DNA of 64,000 nucleotides, from NCBI GenBank assembly GCA_022419385.1, contig JAJUBI010000009.1, positions 1 to 64,000 of the forward strand. The letters run 5' to 3'. Shown piece after piece: positions 33,514-44,497 of this stretch (position 1 is the first letter of the stretch; every line of letters begins with the position of its first letter). Both the position numbers and the translations under genes were made by a program. The notes below the pieces were generated by a model, which saw only the letters and a list, made by a program, of their open reading frames with translations, was not told where the DNA came from and ran no database searches. This stretch comes from Paraconiothyrium sp. Pb-2020. Lineage: Eukaryota; Ascomycota; Dothideomycetes; Pleosporales; Didymosphaeriaceae.

Positions 33514-35013
33514 ATGGCGAATCTTCAAGTGGCTGACCGTGGCCCACTTCCAGAAGGCGTTACGTTTGACGCGAGCTTTAGTGTCCTAGCCCGCGTTGTC
33601 GAGCTTGATAATAAGAGCGATGGCGCATGGGTTCCCGTCACTTCATATACGACGAACGTCGCAAACGTCAACATTAGCGAAAATCAATTCGACACGTACC
33701 CAGTGAGTATCGCATCCTTCTGCGTAAACACTGGGACATCCCTGCAACTCAAAGTACATGACAAGATTGCGGACGTCAAGACAGCAATCATTCGGCCTGT
33801 CTCGCTTGGCATTGTTGCTCAAGTGGAGGAAAACGTTATCAGCTTTACACTCGACCGAGCCGTTGACATCATGCTCGAGATCAATGGGAACAAATGGCAA
33901 GCCTTACATTTGCTTGTGAACACCATTGAAGCGGCCGACCCAGAAGGCGAAGCGGAAGGCGTGTGGTACTTTGGCCCGGGTGTTAACAACAGCTCGGCGA
34001 GGGAGAAGATATCTGACGGGAGATTGGTCGTCCCTTCGAACACAACGATATACCTCGCTAGCGGTGCTTTTCTCACGGCACAGGTTGTTTTTTCTGATGT
34101 CCAAAACTCGACTATAAAAGGTCCTGGCTTCATATGCCGAGAGAACTATGATGCATCAACTTCTCTTATGCCCAGGGAGTTGGCCGGTGGAGCCATACTC
34201 ATCGAACGATCACAGAGGATTACAGTGCAGAGAGTGACTTCTCTCCGCTCTTTTGGATTTAGTCTCCCAATTGGCCAAGGACAAGACATCCACATCGATC
34301 GCTATCGTTCTTTCTCGTGCTGCGGCAATGGCGACGGCATCGACCTTTTTTGTTCCCGAGATATCCTCATCGAGAACTGTTTTCTGCGCAATTCTGACGA
34401 CACCATCGCCATCTATGGCCATCGCTGGAACTATTACGGTGATACACAAGACATTCGCGTCAGGAATTGCACATTGTTGCCGGATATCGCCCACCCTATA
34501 CAAATTGGGACACACGGCAACCCCAATGACCCGGAAACCTTCAGCAACATACATATCCACGACATAAATATTCTGGATCATTGTGAGAATCAGATGTGGT
34601 ACCAGGGATGCATTTCAATCAATGCGGCTGACGAGAACCTGATACGGGATGTCCTCGTTGAGGATGTGAGAGTGGAGTGCATTACCAAAGGCCAGCTCTT
34701 CAACATTCGGGTCATGAAGAATGACATGTGGACGACGGCACCGGGTCATGGTATATACAATGTTACATTTCGAAACATTGAACTCGATCTGGATAGGGCG
34801 GGAATAGTGAACCCGTCTCAGATCCTTGGTTTCGATTCGAGCAGAACAGTCGAGAACATCATGTTTCAAAATCTAAAAATCGGTGGGAAGTTGGTACACA
34901 ATCATATGCAGAAGCCAAGGTGGTATATGGTGTCAGATTTTGTGCCTTTGTTTGCCAATGAGCACGTAAGAAACCTTGCATTCGAGATGGGAGACAGCGA
35001 TCATGGAACATGA
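33514..35013 (+). CDS. GH28-like right-handed beta-helix glycosidase
   Basis: Intronless, 499 aa. Residues 40-160 form a beta-sandwich-like N-domain; 170-460 are short beta-helix rungs (repeated N-I-x-I/V-x-N patterns). Polygalacturonase-type active-site blocks are recognisable: NGDGID (272-277), SDDTIAI (294-300), GTHG (332-335) and NIRVMK (397-402), aligning with the N-x-D, D-D, G-H-G and R-x-K motifs of GH28. GH28 and the related GH49 hydrolyse pectic or glucan backbones. No signal peptide is seen, unusual for GH28, so it may act inside on imported oligomers, or an upstream exon has been missed. It is the first gene of the proposed uronide cluster and is followed by the regulator on the same strand. 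Confidence 0.75.
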   Translation: MANLQVADRGPLPEGVTFDASFSVLARVVELDNKSDGAWVPVTSYTTNVANVNISENQFDTYPVSIASFCVNTGTSLQLKVHDKIADVKTAIIRPVSLGIVAQVEENVISFTLDRAVDIMLEINGNKWQALHLLVNTIEAADPEGEAEGVWYFGPGVNNSSAREKISDGRLVVPSNTTIYLASGAFLTAQVVFSDVQNSTIKGPGFICRENYDASTSLMPRELAGGAILIERSQRITVQRVTSLRSFGFSLPIGQGQDIHIDRYRSFSCCGNGDGIDLFCSRDILIENCFLRNSDDTIAIYGHRWNYYGDTQDIRVRNCTLLPDIAHPIQIGTHGNPNDPETFSNIHIHDINILDHCENQMWYQGCISINAADENLIRDVLVEDVRVECITKGQLFNIRVMKNDMWTTAPGHGIYNVTFRNIELDLDRAGIVNPSQILGFDSSRTVENIMFQNLKIGGKLVHNHMQKPRWYMVSDFVPLFANEHVRNLAFEMGDSDHGT

Positions 35014-35358
35014 AGCTCGAGATTCAAGTGTGCATAAGAATGCAGCGTTAGTATCTGTGCCTGTTGCAATACACAGAGCGACTTTGCTATAGTTTAGGAC
35101 AATTGAAGCATTTATGCTCTTCTTACTTCCCGTTCAGACACTTCTAATCACGTGACGTTAAACAGCCGCCGAGGACGAACGGTTTTAACAGTTCCTCATG
35201 ACGAGACATTGAAGAAAGTGATACAAGCCTCTGGAGAGCGATCCTACTTTGGCATAGGTCAGGGTGGTGTACAGTGGAAGGGAGGCGAAGTTGGAGGCCT
35301 CGGAAGCCTTTCCCGCACTTCTTCCGAACCCCGCCACTTTACCGAATCTGGTAAGCCT
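35014..35358. other. Intergenic / regulator leader
   Basis: 345 bases. The regulator's reading frame is open from 35152 but has no ATG before 35359. A CACGTGAC box lies at 35150, a common bHLH/bZIP site. Confidence 0.45.
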
Positions 35359-37810
35359 ATGATTCCATCAACTCCTAGCATGCTTGGTGGAGAGCACTTC
35401 GCAGGATTGCATCCACTAGGTCCTTCGTCCGCTTCACGAAGCATCACTATCGACTTGATGGATGATTGCGAGCTCTTGGGTCATGACTTATCCGACACTG
35501 AAAACAATCATGCAAAGAAAGACAAAGGCTCCGGTCCCGCGTGCCAACCATGCCGCACAAGAAAGTCAAAGTGTTCACGACAAATTCCCTGTACACAATG
35601 CGTAAAAGCCGAATTGACTTGCGTCTACGACAAGGAAAAGGGAAAGCCGGGTATGAAGGCTGGCGCAATCGATCGAATCAATCACCGCTTAGATGCATTG
35701 GAAAACATGTTCCTCGGGCAAGGCATTTTGTGGCAACAGATCTGGGATCATCTTCGAACAACCAATGGCCAAGGCATATCATCCTCGCCAAAAGCTAACA
35801 CGCTTTGCGGCCAAGCCCAGCAATTGAAGAGTCAATTAGAGAGCCTTGGTCGCAAGCGCTTCAGTGAAGACAGCGAGGCATCAGTCGCAAACAAAAGACA
35901 ACGACCGCACCATGTGGATCAGATCAGGGACACACTACCTTCAGAGCTCGTAGACTCTTTAGTAGATCATTATTTCGGGCACATACATCCTTGGATTCCC
36001 ATACTTCATGTTCGACAATTCCGAGAGAAGATGGGTATTGAAGCTGAGCGGAAGAAGCTGGAGGTTATTCTGTCCGCCATAATAGCCACTTGCATCCGCT
36101 TCTGTCATGACTCACGGCTTGGTGACTTCGGGTCGCGATCTGAGCTGGCCAAGGCCTACCGTCAAGCTGTCATACTACAAAGCATGGAATCGTTCTCTGT
36201 CGAGGGTCTCCAGGCTCTCATTATTTGCGCATTTGATACTATAGGAAGTGGCCGCGGCCCTTCAGCCTGGTCTATCGTCGGCAGCATGGCGCGAACGGTT
36301 GAGCAACTGCAGCTGAGTATTGAAGAAGAAACAGACGAAGCGGAAACCATCACAAAAAGAGATACACATGCGCTGGTAAAACGAATGGCATTTCTGCGAC
36401 CATGTAAGACATGGATCGAAGCTGAAGAACGACGTCGCGTCTTCTGGAATGTCTTTCTAATGGATCGCTTCTGCAGTATTGCAACAGGTTGGAATGTCTG
36501 TCTCACCAGCGCTGATGTAAAAAGGCGCTTACCGTGCGAAGGGGCTTTATGGGGGGAAGGAAATCCCCTAACCACGCCAACGCCGTTCTTTGGCGTATCA
36601 GATCCCCCAGGTACTACAAAAAGTACACTACCTACTGCACGATTGGAGACAGCTGACCAAGCCTCCCTGGGCGGCTTTGCATATTGCATTGAAGCCACTG
36701 AAAGTCTAAGCCTTGTTACGTCATTCTTCCTGCAACAGTCGGTGGACGTAGCCAAAGCGCACGATGTCCAGGTTTGGCTCATGAGGTTCAAGCAATTGGA
36801 CCTGCGCTTGGTCCAGTAAGCCATCTATCTGTCATCCCTAGAATCCGTGATTGACCTTGCATAGGTGGAAGATATACTTGCCGGAGCGTTGGCGCGAAGC
36901 ATGCGCGCTGAATGCAGACGGCAATATGGATCCAAACCTAACGTTAGCCCACATTACACACAATACAGCCGTGGTGCTTTTGCATCAAGGTATAGCTTAT
37001 CCATCGCCAGAGTGGCAGTCACTACCGATCAAGTTGCCAGCTAGCTCAAGTGCTGAGACTTGCATGGCAGCGAGTATTGAGGTCTCAATCATAGCGGAAG
37101 AATTCCTTCGCAACGCGCCATGTTTGACAAATCCACAATTCGCATTCTGCCTTTTCATATGTGGTCGGATGCTACTTGCGCATTCGTTTTACTACGAGAT
37201 CACTTTACCTCCCGCCTTTGACAGCCTGGTTCAGAGCCTCAAGGTGATGGCGCATCGTTGGAATGGAGAGTATTGTACATCGAGAAGCAACTTGGCTTCG
37301 AAATTCGCTTTAAGGCTTCTTCACGCGAGGGAATCAGGGCTACAGACGGTAGATCTTCGGCAAGCAGCTTACTCTGAAAATCCACCAGAGCTTGACGTTG
37401 ACAGTGCTGGATATTCCTTGGCTTCGACGGGGAATCTTCCAGATACGTCCTACGCAGGATCGCGCGCACTGGGGACGTTTGGAGAAGTGCTCCCTGTGGC
37501 AGCAGATCAGGGCGAGACGCCTGACAGCATTACTTTAGCTTTCCCACCTTTACCTCTTGCTTTCCAGGCCCAACCCTCAAGCAGAGTTCAGACCGCCATG
37601 CCATCCCCCAACCGAGTGTCCACGAAACAAGCAAGATTTACGCACACCGGCGTGAGCGACTCGAGTGTTCCTAGCACCTCCCCACCGAGGTCTGCCTTTT
37701 CCGAGGATCCGTCCTTGGAAGACCTAGCTTCTTTTCTCGACTATCCATTCCTTCCCGATCAACGAGTTTCCACCTTCTCGCAATCGACAAATGGGGTGAC
37801 ATGGTCTTGA
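35359..37810 (+). CDS. Zn2Cys6 transcription factor, likely local regulator
   Basis: Exons 35359-36815 and 36865-37810 (49-nt intron); 800 aa from the first in-frame ATG. The zinc cluster C-x2-C-x6-C-x5-C-x2-C-x6-C occupies residues 62-88 (ACQPCRTRKSKC...CTQC), followed by a linker and a short coiled coil (IDRINHRLDALENMF). The fungal transcription-factor middle domain starts at DHYFGHIHPWIPILH (about residue 205) and includes EAEERRRVFWNVFLMDRF. Such proteins bind paired CGG triplets. The gene lies between the beta-helix enzyme and GH88, and its 3' end is 35 bp from the convergent GH88 3' end. Position inside a CAZyme cluster suggests it controls the set; that is inference. Confidence 0.88.
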
Positions 37811-37845
37811 TTTATTATCTCACTCAATCCATCGCTACTACAGCG

Positions 37846-39532
37846 TTATCTTTCCTTGACAAGAAGACTACGGGGATTGATACCCATGTCCAGCAACTTG
37901 TTTCCAAGTAATAAAAAGTAATAGTCGGCGTACACGAGGCCGTGATTAGCCCATCTTCTTGGTGCATGTTTGAAGTTGTTGATCGTCGCACCCGTCAAGA
38001 TTGTATCCCCAGCGCCTATAACCACATTTTCCATGGTTTCCTTCACATACCCCCACTCAACAGTGTCTATCTCTACCTCAGTTGTGCCCCAGGAGGCTGC
38101 AGGATTCATGTGATGAGCACAAATCGTTCTAACGATCTTCAGTGCTGCCGCCAAGTAGTCTGAGGATCGCCCGAGATCAACAAGACCTTGGTGGACCAAG
38201 AGCATACCATATGCTGCGATTATGGCTGCACTAGAGTCAGACGGCTGAGATGCGCCTTCAACCTCGAAAGCGTCGAAGTCCCACGGAACAATACCGGATT
38301 CCGGCAAGTGCTTGAGGAAGTAATCGGCGGCCCGTCGGCTTGTACGTAAGAACTCCTCGTCTTTTGTCCAGTGATACGTCTCCGCAAACCCTGCTATCGC
38401 CCACGCTTGACCGCGAGACCAGCATGATGAGTGAGAATGACCTTGATTCGTGAGGCGATGTTTTATCTCACCAGTGTCAGGGTCTAACACTATTAGATGT
38501 GTTGTCGAACCATCGGACCGTAGGTGCGTCTTGGCTGTCGTGCGAGCATGTTCAACTGCTGCAGAATACATCCTAGTGTTGCCCGTCTTCGACGCTGCAT
38601 AGAATAACAGATCGAGATTCATCATGTTGTCCTAATGGCTCGTCAAAATGCGCAATACCATCACCACACTCTCGCACTTACAATGATGACCATGAAGTCA
38701 GAAGCCAAATGGTAAAATTGGTACTTCTTTGTCACGCAAGTGTCCCATGATCTGATGCAGCCCGTCTTATCGCTGTATCGGGAAAGTAGAGTGTTTGCTG
38801 CGCATTTGATAGTCTCCAAAGCACGGATATCGTGCTCTAACTCGTAAGCCACTTTTGCCCAAGGCATGATCATGAATCCGAGGTCGTGCGTAGTGCTGAG
38901 CAGCGCGTTTGAATGTAGGCTTTCTGTCCAATACTTGCATGCGTATCTGGTAGAGTTGTCAGGGATGATCATGGTCGTAGCCCACCATAGAGCTTACTCG
39001 ATGCTCAAAAGGTGCGGACCACCTTGTGAATTATTCGTTTTAGCGAGAATATCTGAAAACTTTTTCCTTCTTTCCAACAGCAGATGCAGGCTGCCAGGAA
39101 AGAATCCAGATGTCCAGAAGTCCGCTTTTCGATATATGTAGTGAGTGCCGCCGGGAATGGTGTACTCTGGGTACAATGTGGGTGGTGACGATAGTTCCAA
39201 CCCTTTAGCCGCGATGCTCCAGATCTTGGCCTCCACAGATGGCGTATACAACTCGAGGAGTTCATCTTCAAGCCACTTTCGTTTTAAGTCACGCTCGTGA
39301 TGTGCATTTGAGTCTCCTAGGTCGTTGAGTGAGACGATTTGTGAGTTCTTCCTCAATTTAGCGAACCATTTGGAGGACTGTGTAGACCTGGAAGACGTAC
39401 CGCATCCATAGATCTCTGTTCAATCGGAGCATCTGAGAAGGCGTTTCCGAGATTTTTTCCCTCTCTGACATCATGACCAATACCAAAGTGTTTCGCGTGA
39501 TGGAATATATTCGACTCTACCGTATCCGTCAT
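37846..39532 (-). CDS. GH88 unsaturated glucuronyl hydrolase
   Basis: Exons 39532-39401, 39347-38998, 38946-38682 and 38631-37846 (introns 53, 51 and 50 nt); 510 aa. Family marks in order: YTPSVEAKIWSIAAKG, ADFWTSGFFPGSLHLL, HDLGF with candidate catalytic Asp182, IIDNMMNLDLLFYAA with Asp250 (across intron 3), SRGQAWAIAGFAETYHWT, VPWDFDAF and DSSAAIIAAYG. These correspond to the two aspartates of Bacillus UGL (Asp88 and Asp149), which hydrate the double bond of 4,5-unsaturated glucuronyl residues. No signal peptide: it acts inside the cell on lyase products. The first 44 residues are unusual for the family and depend on the first, short exon. It is the clearest functional anchor of the cluster. 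Confidence 0.88.
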
Positions 39533-40193
39533 GATGCTTTGTAACATAAGTCACGATGAGGTTGCTTGTAGCTCGATAATTCAAAGTCAAGGAGGAAAAG
39601 AACGTATCTGCTGTATCCATCATGGAGTTTTACGCCTCTCTACTCTCCTTCTAGCCAGACCGGGGTTTGTTCCGACAGGTGTCCCGCGTTTTGACATAGG
39701 CGTGGAGTCCGGGCAAGGTGACGGGCCGGGTAGGAAGCGCTAGGATGACCAGCCACGGCTCGCTATCGCAACGCATTATCGATTGTTTCGAAACCAGGAA
39801 AACACTGAACCTCGCTTTGTGTGGCTCACACATAATCTCTAATGTGCGACCTCGTAAGTCATCTCTGAACAGGTACTCCTTGTGCTGGACAAAGATCGGG
39901 CCCTTGTATCGCTTTATTTATGATCATATCATCCGCGGTACAAGAGCCGACTCTTGAAATTGCCTTTTACACGTGGTCTTGTCACAGTTTCGTCATGCAG
40001 GCTCTTGGCTACAGTCAAATGGAAGTGACTAAGCGTCCTCTAGGCTCAATAGGAAGGGAGAATACATATTGAATACCTCTCTATAATGATTCAAAGATAT
40101 TGACTTAATTTACTAAAGGTTCGTTCCTCAGATCTTACAGCGAACTGCTTTTTTCGTTTAGCTGATGCTCGATGTCCTTCATTTGCAACAACC
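39533..40193. other. Intergenic; GH88 promoter
   Basis: 661 bases upstream of GH88 and downstream of the permease. CGG-containing clusters occur around 39660-39730 (ACCGGGG, GTCCGGGC, ACGGGCCGGG), about 130-200 bases before the GH88 start. Nothing coding. Confidence 0.5.
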
Positions 40194-41910
40194 CTAATAC
40201 ACGTAACGGAAATTGGGGTTTTCCGTGTCTGTCAAATCTTCAAAGGCAAGTTCGTGCGAGACCTCGCTTACAGCACCTTCTTTGCGGCGGTTCCTCGCCA
40301 TCAAGACGAAGCGCGTCAGCAGGACCAGTCCGATGTATACCCCATAAACGACAATGTGTACGAGAAACCCACGGAGATACCTTGGTGCATCTTTCTCTTG
40401 AAAGATCTGGGGTGCAATGAGGTTGCCGACGGCCCAACCAACGAAGACCAGGGTCATAGTCATGCCCTTTTTGGTTTGCCCAGCAATGTTTCGGGTAATG
40501 AGGGAGATGATCATGTTTCCTTGCGCACAGAAAAATTGTGTGCAATAGAACGCAATAAGCATGCCCCCAGAGTTTTTGGGATTTGGTTTGATGATGAGGA
40601 TGACTATCGTCCCGGAAACGGCGGGCAGAGTCCAGAGCTGAATCTTGTAAGTCAAGTGGCGTATGAATCGGAACTTGTAGTACGTACGACCATCATAAAA
40701 CAATTTTGCCCTGACTTTTGGCAAGCTTGTGCAGATCCAATCATCACAATGATTAGCCAAGCCCCCTGGGCAATATTGAGCAGCTGAGTCTGCAAGAGAG
40801 TAAATCCGAATTCGCGAATGATAAGATTAGAGAAGACACCGAGGCCGCCAATGATTAAATTGGCGACTGTGATCAGCAAAACGCAGCACCACACAAAGGG
40901 GTCGGTGAAGGCCTCCTTGACCTGGTATTTTTTGTACTCTCTGTTCCTGATACCAGTCTCGTTGTGCCGGACACGCTCAATGAACAGACGCTTTTCATCA
41001 TCCGAATAGCATTTGGCTGCCATTGGACTGTCAGGCAGGCAATAACCTATAACGAAGGACCAAGCGCAGGTCACGAGACCGAGGACGAGAAAGAGGAGCT
41101 GCCAATTCTTGATGGGTCCGTTCGTAAAGTGTGACACGCCAAATGCCAGGAGACCACCGACCTGCAGTAGTCAGTTCTTATTCTATTGAAGCAATCGGAC
41201 GCTCACCATCAGCTGCACCCCAGACATGCAATACCATAGCGAATTCAACAGTGATTGTTCCTCCCGAGTATACCACATAGAAGTTCTATGAGGTCATTAG
41301 TGGGAGTGCATCGAAGTAAGCAGGAACCTACAGTAACATCATGGCTGGCTGGATGCAACTCTCGAAGAATCCCAGCAAGAACCGGACCGCCATCAGTGAT
41401 GCAAAGTTAGTAGATGCAGCCGAGCATGCGACCACGGCTCCCCATATGAATACGTTGATAGAGAGCATCTTAGCTAGAGGAAGTCTTTGAAGTAGATAGT
41501 TCTGAGGCCATTCGCCACAAAGAATACCAATGTATAAGATCGTACCGAGCCATTGATACTATGGGAAGTCTTAGTGGGGTTGGATTGCTCAATTCTTAGA
41601 GACTACAAACCTCCTGCCCGACTAGATTTGCGTCCTTTTTGATGCCCATTATAGAAGCGAAATTCAGAGTTCCTTTATCAAGTGCCTGGCAAAAGTACGT
41701 GACCAGCTGAATGACCAAGATTCGGCGATTAATCTTCCAAAAGAGGCGTTTGTTGGTGACCGTGTCAATCTCGACCGGCGGTCCAGCAGTATATCGCAAA
41801 GTCTCTCCGTCGACCGCCTCTGAGTGCAGGATAGCACCCTTGGGGGCAGCGAGATCCTTCTCCATGTGATTTGGGGGATTAGCACCGCATTCGAGTGCTT
41901 TCTGGGACAT
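40194..41910 (-). CDS. MFS permease, ACS family, probable oligouronide or acid importer
   Basis: Exons 41910-41611, 41558-41332, 41285-41207, 41161-40688 and 40643-40194 (introns 52, 46, 45 and 44 nt); 509 aa. ACS-family marks: CQALDKGTLNFASIMGI after helix 1, YQWLGTILYIGILCGEWPQN, VRFLLGFFESCIQPAMML, LTSMWYTREEQ (across intron 2) and a 12-helix layout. The family transports anionic organic compounds, which suits unsaturated uronates or oligouronides. It shares a 549-bp divergent promoter with the lyase gene and is immediately upstream of GH88 on the same strand. Assignment of the uronide substrate rests on the neighbours. Confidence 0.85.
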
Positions 41911-42459
41911 GGTGGTTGAGGATGTCGTTGTCTAGCCTAGTTTTGGGAAACGCAACACATAAGATAATTGTGAAATGCAATTTTATATAATCTACAATAA
42001 ATACCTCGAGGATTGATGAGAAGGGCTAAGCCGTCTACGAACTTGGAGTTGCCACACTGAGACCTCGAAACATGGCCACGGTCCCGGCATCTTCTCCGTA
42101 TGAATTTCCGGAGATGAGTCTCAGAGAGATCCCCAAACACGCCTCTTAGAAAGGACAAGGTCCGCGAACGCGGGGTTCGGGGAGCGCCCGCGTGCCCATT
42201 TTCGTGGCGCGGGCTCCGGGACATGTGCCGGGCCGCGCTCCGCCCGTCTTTCTTGGGCCTCACGGCACACATTCGCCATGATCCACACCGACCGCAATTT
42301 TGGAATGCGGAGGAAATATGTGCAGCAATTGTGGGGTAAGACAATCAATTTCCCATAGTGATAATTCCTGGGCTTGCAAAATGTGAGGAATATATATAAG
42401 AGTGCAAATGGTGTTCAAAAGTTTCACTCAGCATCATCATTAAAAACGTGCTTTCAGCC
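41911..42459. promoter_or_regulatory. Divergent promoter, permease / lyase
   Basis: 549 bases between two start codons facing apart. A GC-rich island at 42165-42245 contrasts with the AT-rich flanks and contains several CGG/CCG triplets. A TATA-like string (ATATATATAAGAGTG, 42391-42405) lies 55-70 bases before the lyase ATG. Shared regulation of the two genes is likely. Confidence 0.6.
42216..42231. promoter_or_regulatory. Candidate zinc-cluster operator CGG-N8-CCG
   Basis: CCGGGACATGTGCCGG is a 16-bp near-perfect dyad around ACATGT, with inverted CGG triplets eight bases apart. Paired CGGs are the standard target of Zn2Cys6 regulators such as the one at 35359. It stands between the permease and lyase genes, about 230-300 bases from each start codon. 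Function is inferred. Confidence 0.45.
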
Positions 42460-43792
42460 ATGCGCTTCTTTCACCTGAGCTTCATACCTTGCAGCATTTC
42501 GCTAGCTAGCGCAGCGATACATCAATTGTCTGTCCGCGATCATGAAAACCACAAAGTGGTAAACTTTGTCCATCCAGGTGCACTGCATTCCTACACCGAC
42601 ATCGAGCGAATCAAGCTGCGGGTAAACCACAAAGATGAGCCTTGGTACACCGCTTATCAACATTTGTCAACTAGTACTCTAGCCCAAGTGACGTGGAAGC
42701 CGACCCCTCAAACCGTCCTCGTTCGAGGCGCGCCAGATCCTGGCACCAACCTCACCCAGAACTACGGCTACGCTTACCGTGACGCACACTCCGCATACCA
42801 GCTCACGTTGCGATGGCTGATCACCGCCAACACGACATTCGCCGATGCCGCGGTCAAGATCTTGAACGCTTGGGGCAGCACATTGAAGTCGATTAACGGA
42901 AATGAGGATCGAATGCTTGCTGCCGGCTTGTATGGTTATCAATTCGCTAATGCTGCCGAGTTGTTACGCAGTTACCCGGGCTGGCGTAAAGATGATCAAA
43001 AAGCTTTTGCCAAGATGCTCACCACCGTTTTTGTCCCAAACAACTACCACTTCCTCACCGAACACAATGGGAAGCCTGATTTCTACTACGCGAATTGGGA
43101 TCTGTGCAATATCGCCTCTCTCATGGCAATAGGCATCTACACTGACAACTCCACAATGTACAGTTGGGCTGTCAATCTTTTCTTGCATGGGCTGCCGGAT
43201 CCCAGCATCGTTGTCAATGGAGCACTCCCTTACTTTTCGATCGCAAACTTTACCGAGGCAGGAAGTAAGAAGATTTTGATGGAAATTCAAGAAAGTGGGA
43301 GAGATCAAGGCCACGCTACACTTTGTATAGCACTCTTGGGCGTCATTGGCCAACAGGGACGCAATCAAGGCATCGATTTATATGGGGCATTTGGGAACCA
43401 AATCCTCAACGGGCAAGTGCTTTCGCTACTTTTTGTGATTTGCCATTTCGGAGAACGAATAGCAATGAGAGCTAACAGAGCAACCTAGTGCCGAATATAC
43501 TGCAAAATTCAACACCAATCACTCAGTACCTTACGTTCCCTACCATAGCTGGGAAGGCATCCTTCCAGTCGTGTCTGAAAAATCGCGCTTCGCGGTACGG
43601 CCTGGTTACGAGGCTATTTTTGCACATTACAATGACGTGCGCGGGCTCAATGCGTCGTGGTCTCAAGCCTATCGCGACTACGTCAACCGGAACTTGACTG
43701 CAAACGTCGAAGGTGGCGGGGGCGATTACGGACCCAATTCAGGCGGATATGATGCTTTTGGACACGGGACACTTTTGTATAGGATTACATAG
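42460..43792 (+). CDS. Secreted alginate/glucuronan-lyase family enzyme (PL38-like)
   Basis: Exons 42460-43412 and 43489-43792; 418 aa. The only intron that restores frame begins GCAAGT and ends CCTAG, a GC-AG intron of 76 nt with branch GCTAAC. A signal peptide (MRFFHLSFIPCSISLASA) precedes an alpha-barrel: DRMLAAGLYGYQFANAAELL (150-169), YANWDLCN (210-217), ESGRDQGH with His285, and YHSWEGILPVVSE after the splice. These are hallmarks of the alginate-lyase domain family; the fungal members nearest in layout are PL38-type glucuronan lyases. Reaction: beta-elimination of a polyuronate, leaving 4,5-unsaturated ends, the substrate of GH88. Which polymer is cut cannot be read from sequence. Confidence 0.82.
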
Positions 43793-44497
43793 TTTATGTA
43801 TGAAAACCTTCAGTGTCCGATATAGACCCATGCGTCACGCAACGGATTTCATCAAGCTCCCGATGACGAATAATTCTGGGGAGAGAGAAGGCAACACGCA
43901 CTATAAGATCCAAATGCTTTCTCTCGTACACACTAACACTAAATAGCTCCCACTTCCGGCTGCCTCCTAAATTTCGAGGACCTGGTTCACCATAGTGAGG
44001 TTCTGAACCTGTTGCAGTGGTTGAGTTTAGGAGACGAGTGGATAGTCAATAAAAATCGTAGGTTTGATAGAGTAGGTATGGAAATACTCTTATATCAATA
44101 TTGCCTTTGGGCAAGTCGTTCATAGAGGCGATTTCGTTCCCATACTTACTAATAAAGTCCTATCATTATTACTTTGTTGAACCCATACTACTAGATCATG
44201 ACACCGGGCAGTAAGAAAGTCCAACAGGGTTTTCTTCGTTAGGCTGTTCTTTTTGGTGAAGGACTGTGTTCCCTGCCTTGTTCTAGGGCTTTATTAGAAG
44301 ACAAGTGTTACTTGTATTTCACTAATTGTTTCCGTGGCCGCTTTGCTTCTTAACCTCCCGATGCAATTGAAGTACACGATTGTCAAGCTCCGAAATCATC
44401 TTTATTGATTGTCGCTACACATACCCTTGCTTGTTATCGTGGTGATCCGGAACACATTGCGAAGTCGACATCGATGGATCGCGGACGGCAGGCAGGC
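43793..44497. other. Intergenic
   Basis: 705 bases between the lyase and cupin 3' ends. Locally AT-rich near 44,040-44,180. No gene seen. Confidence 0.55.
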
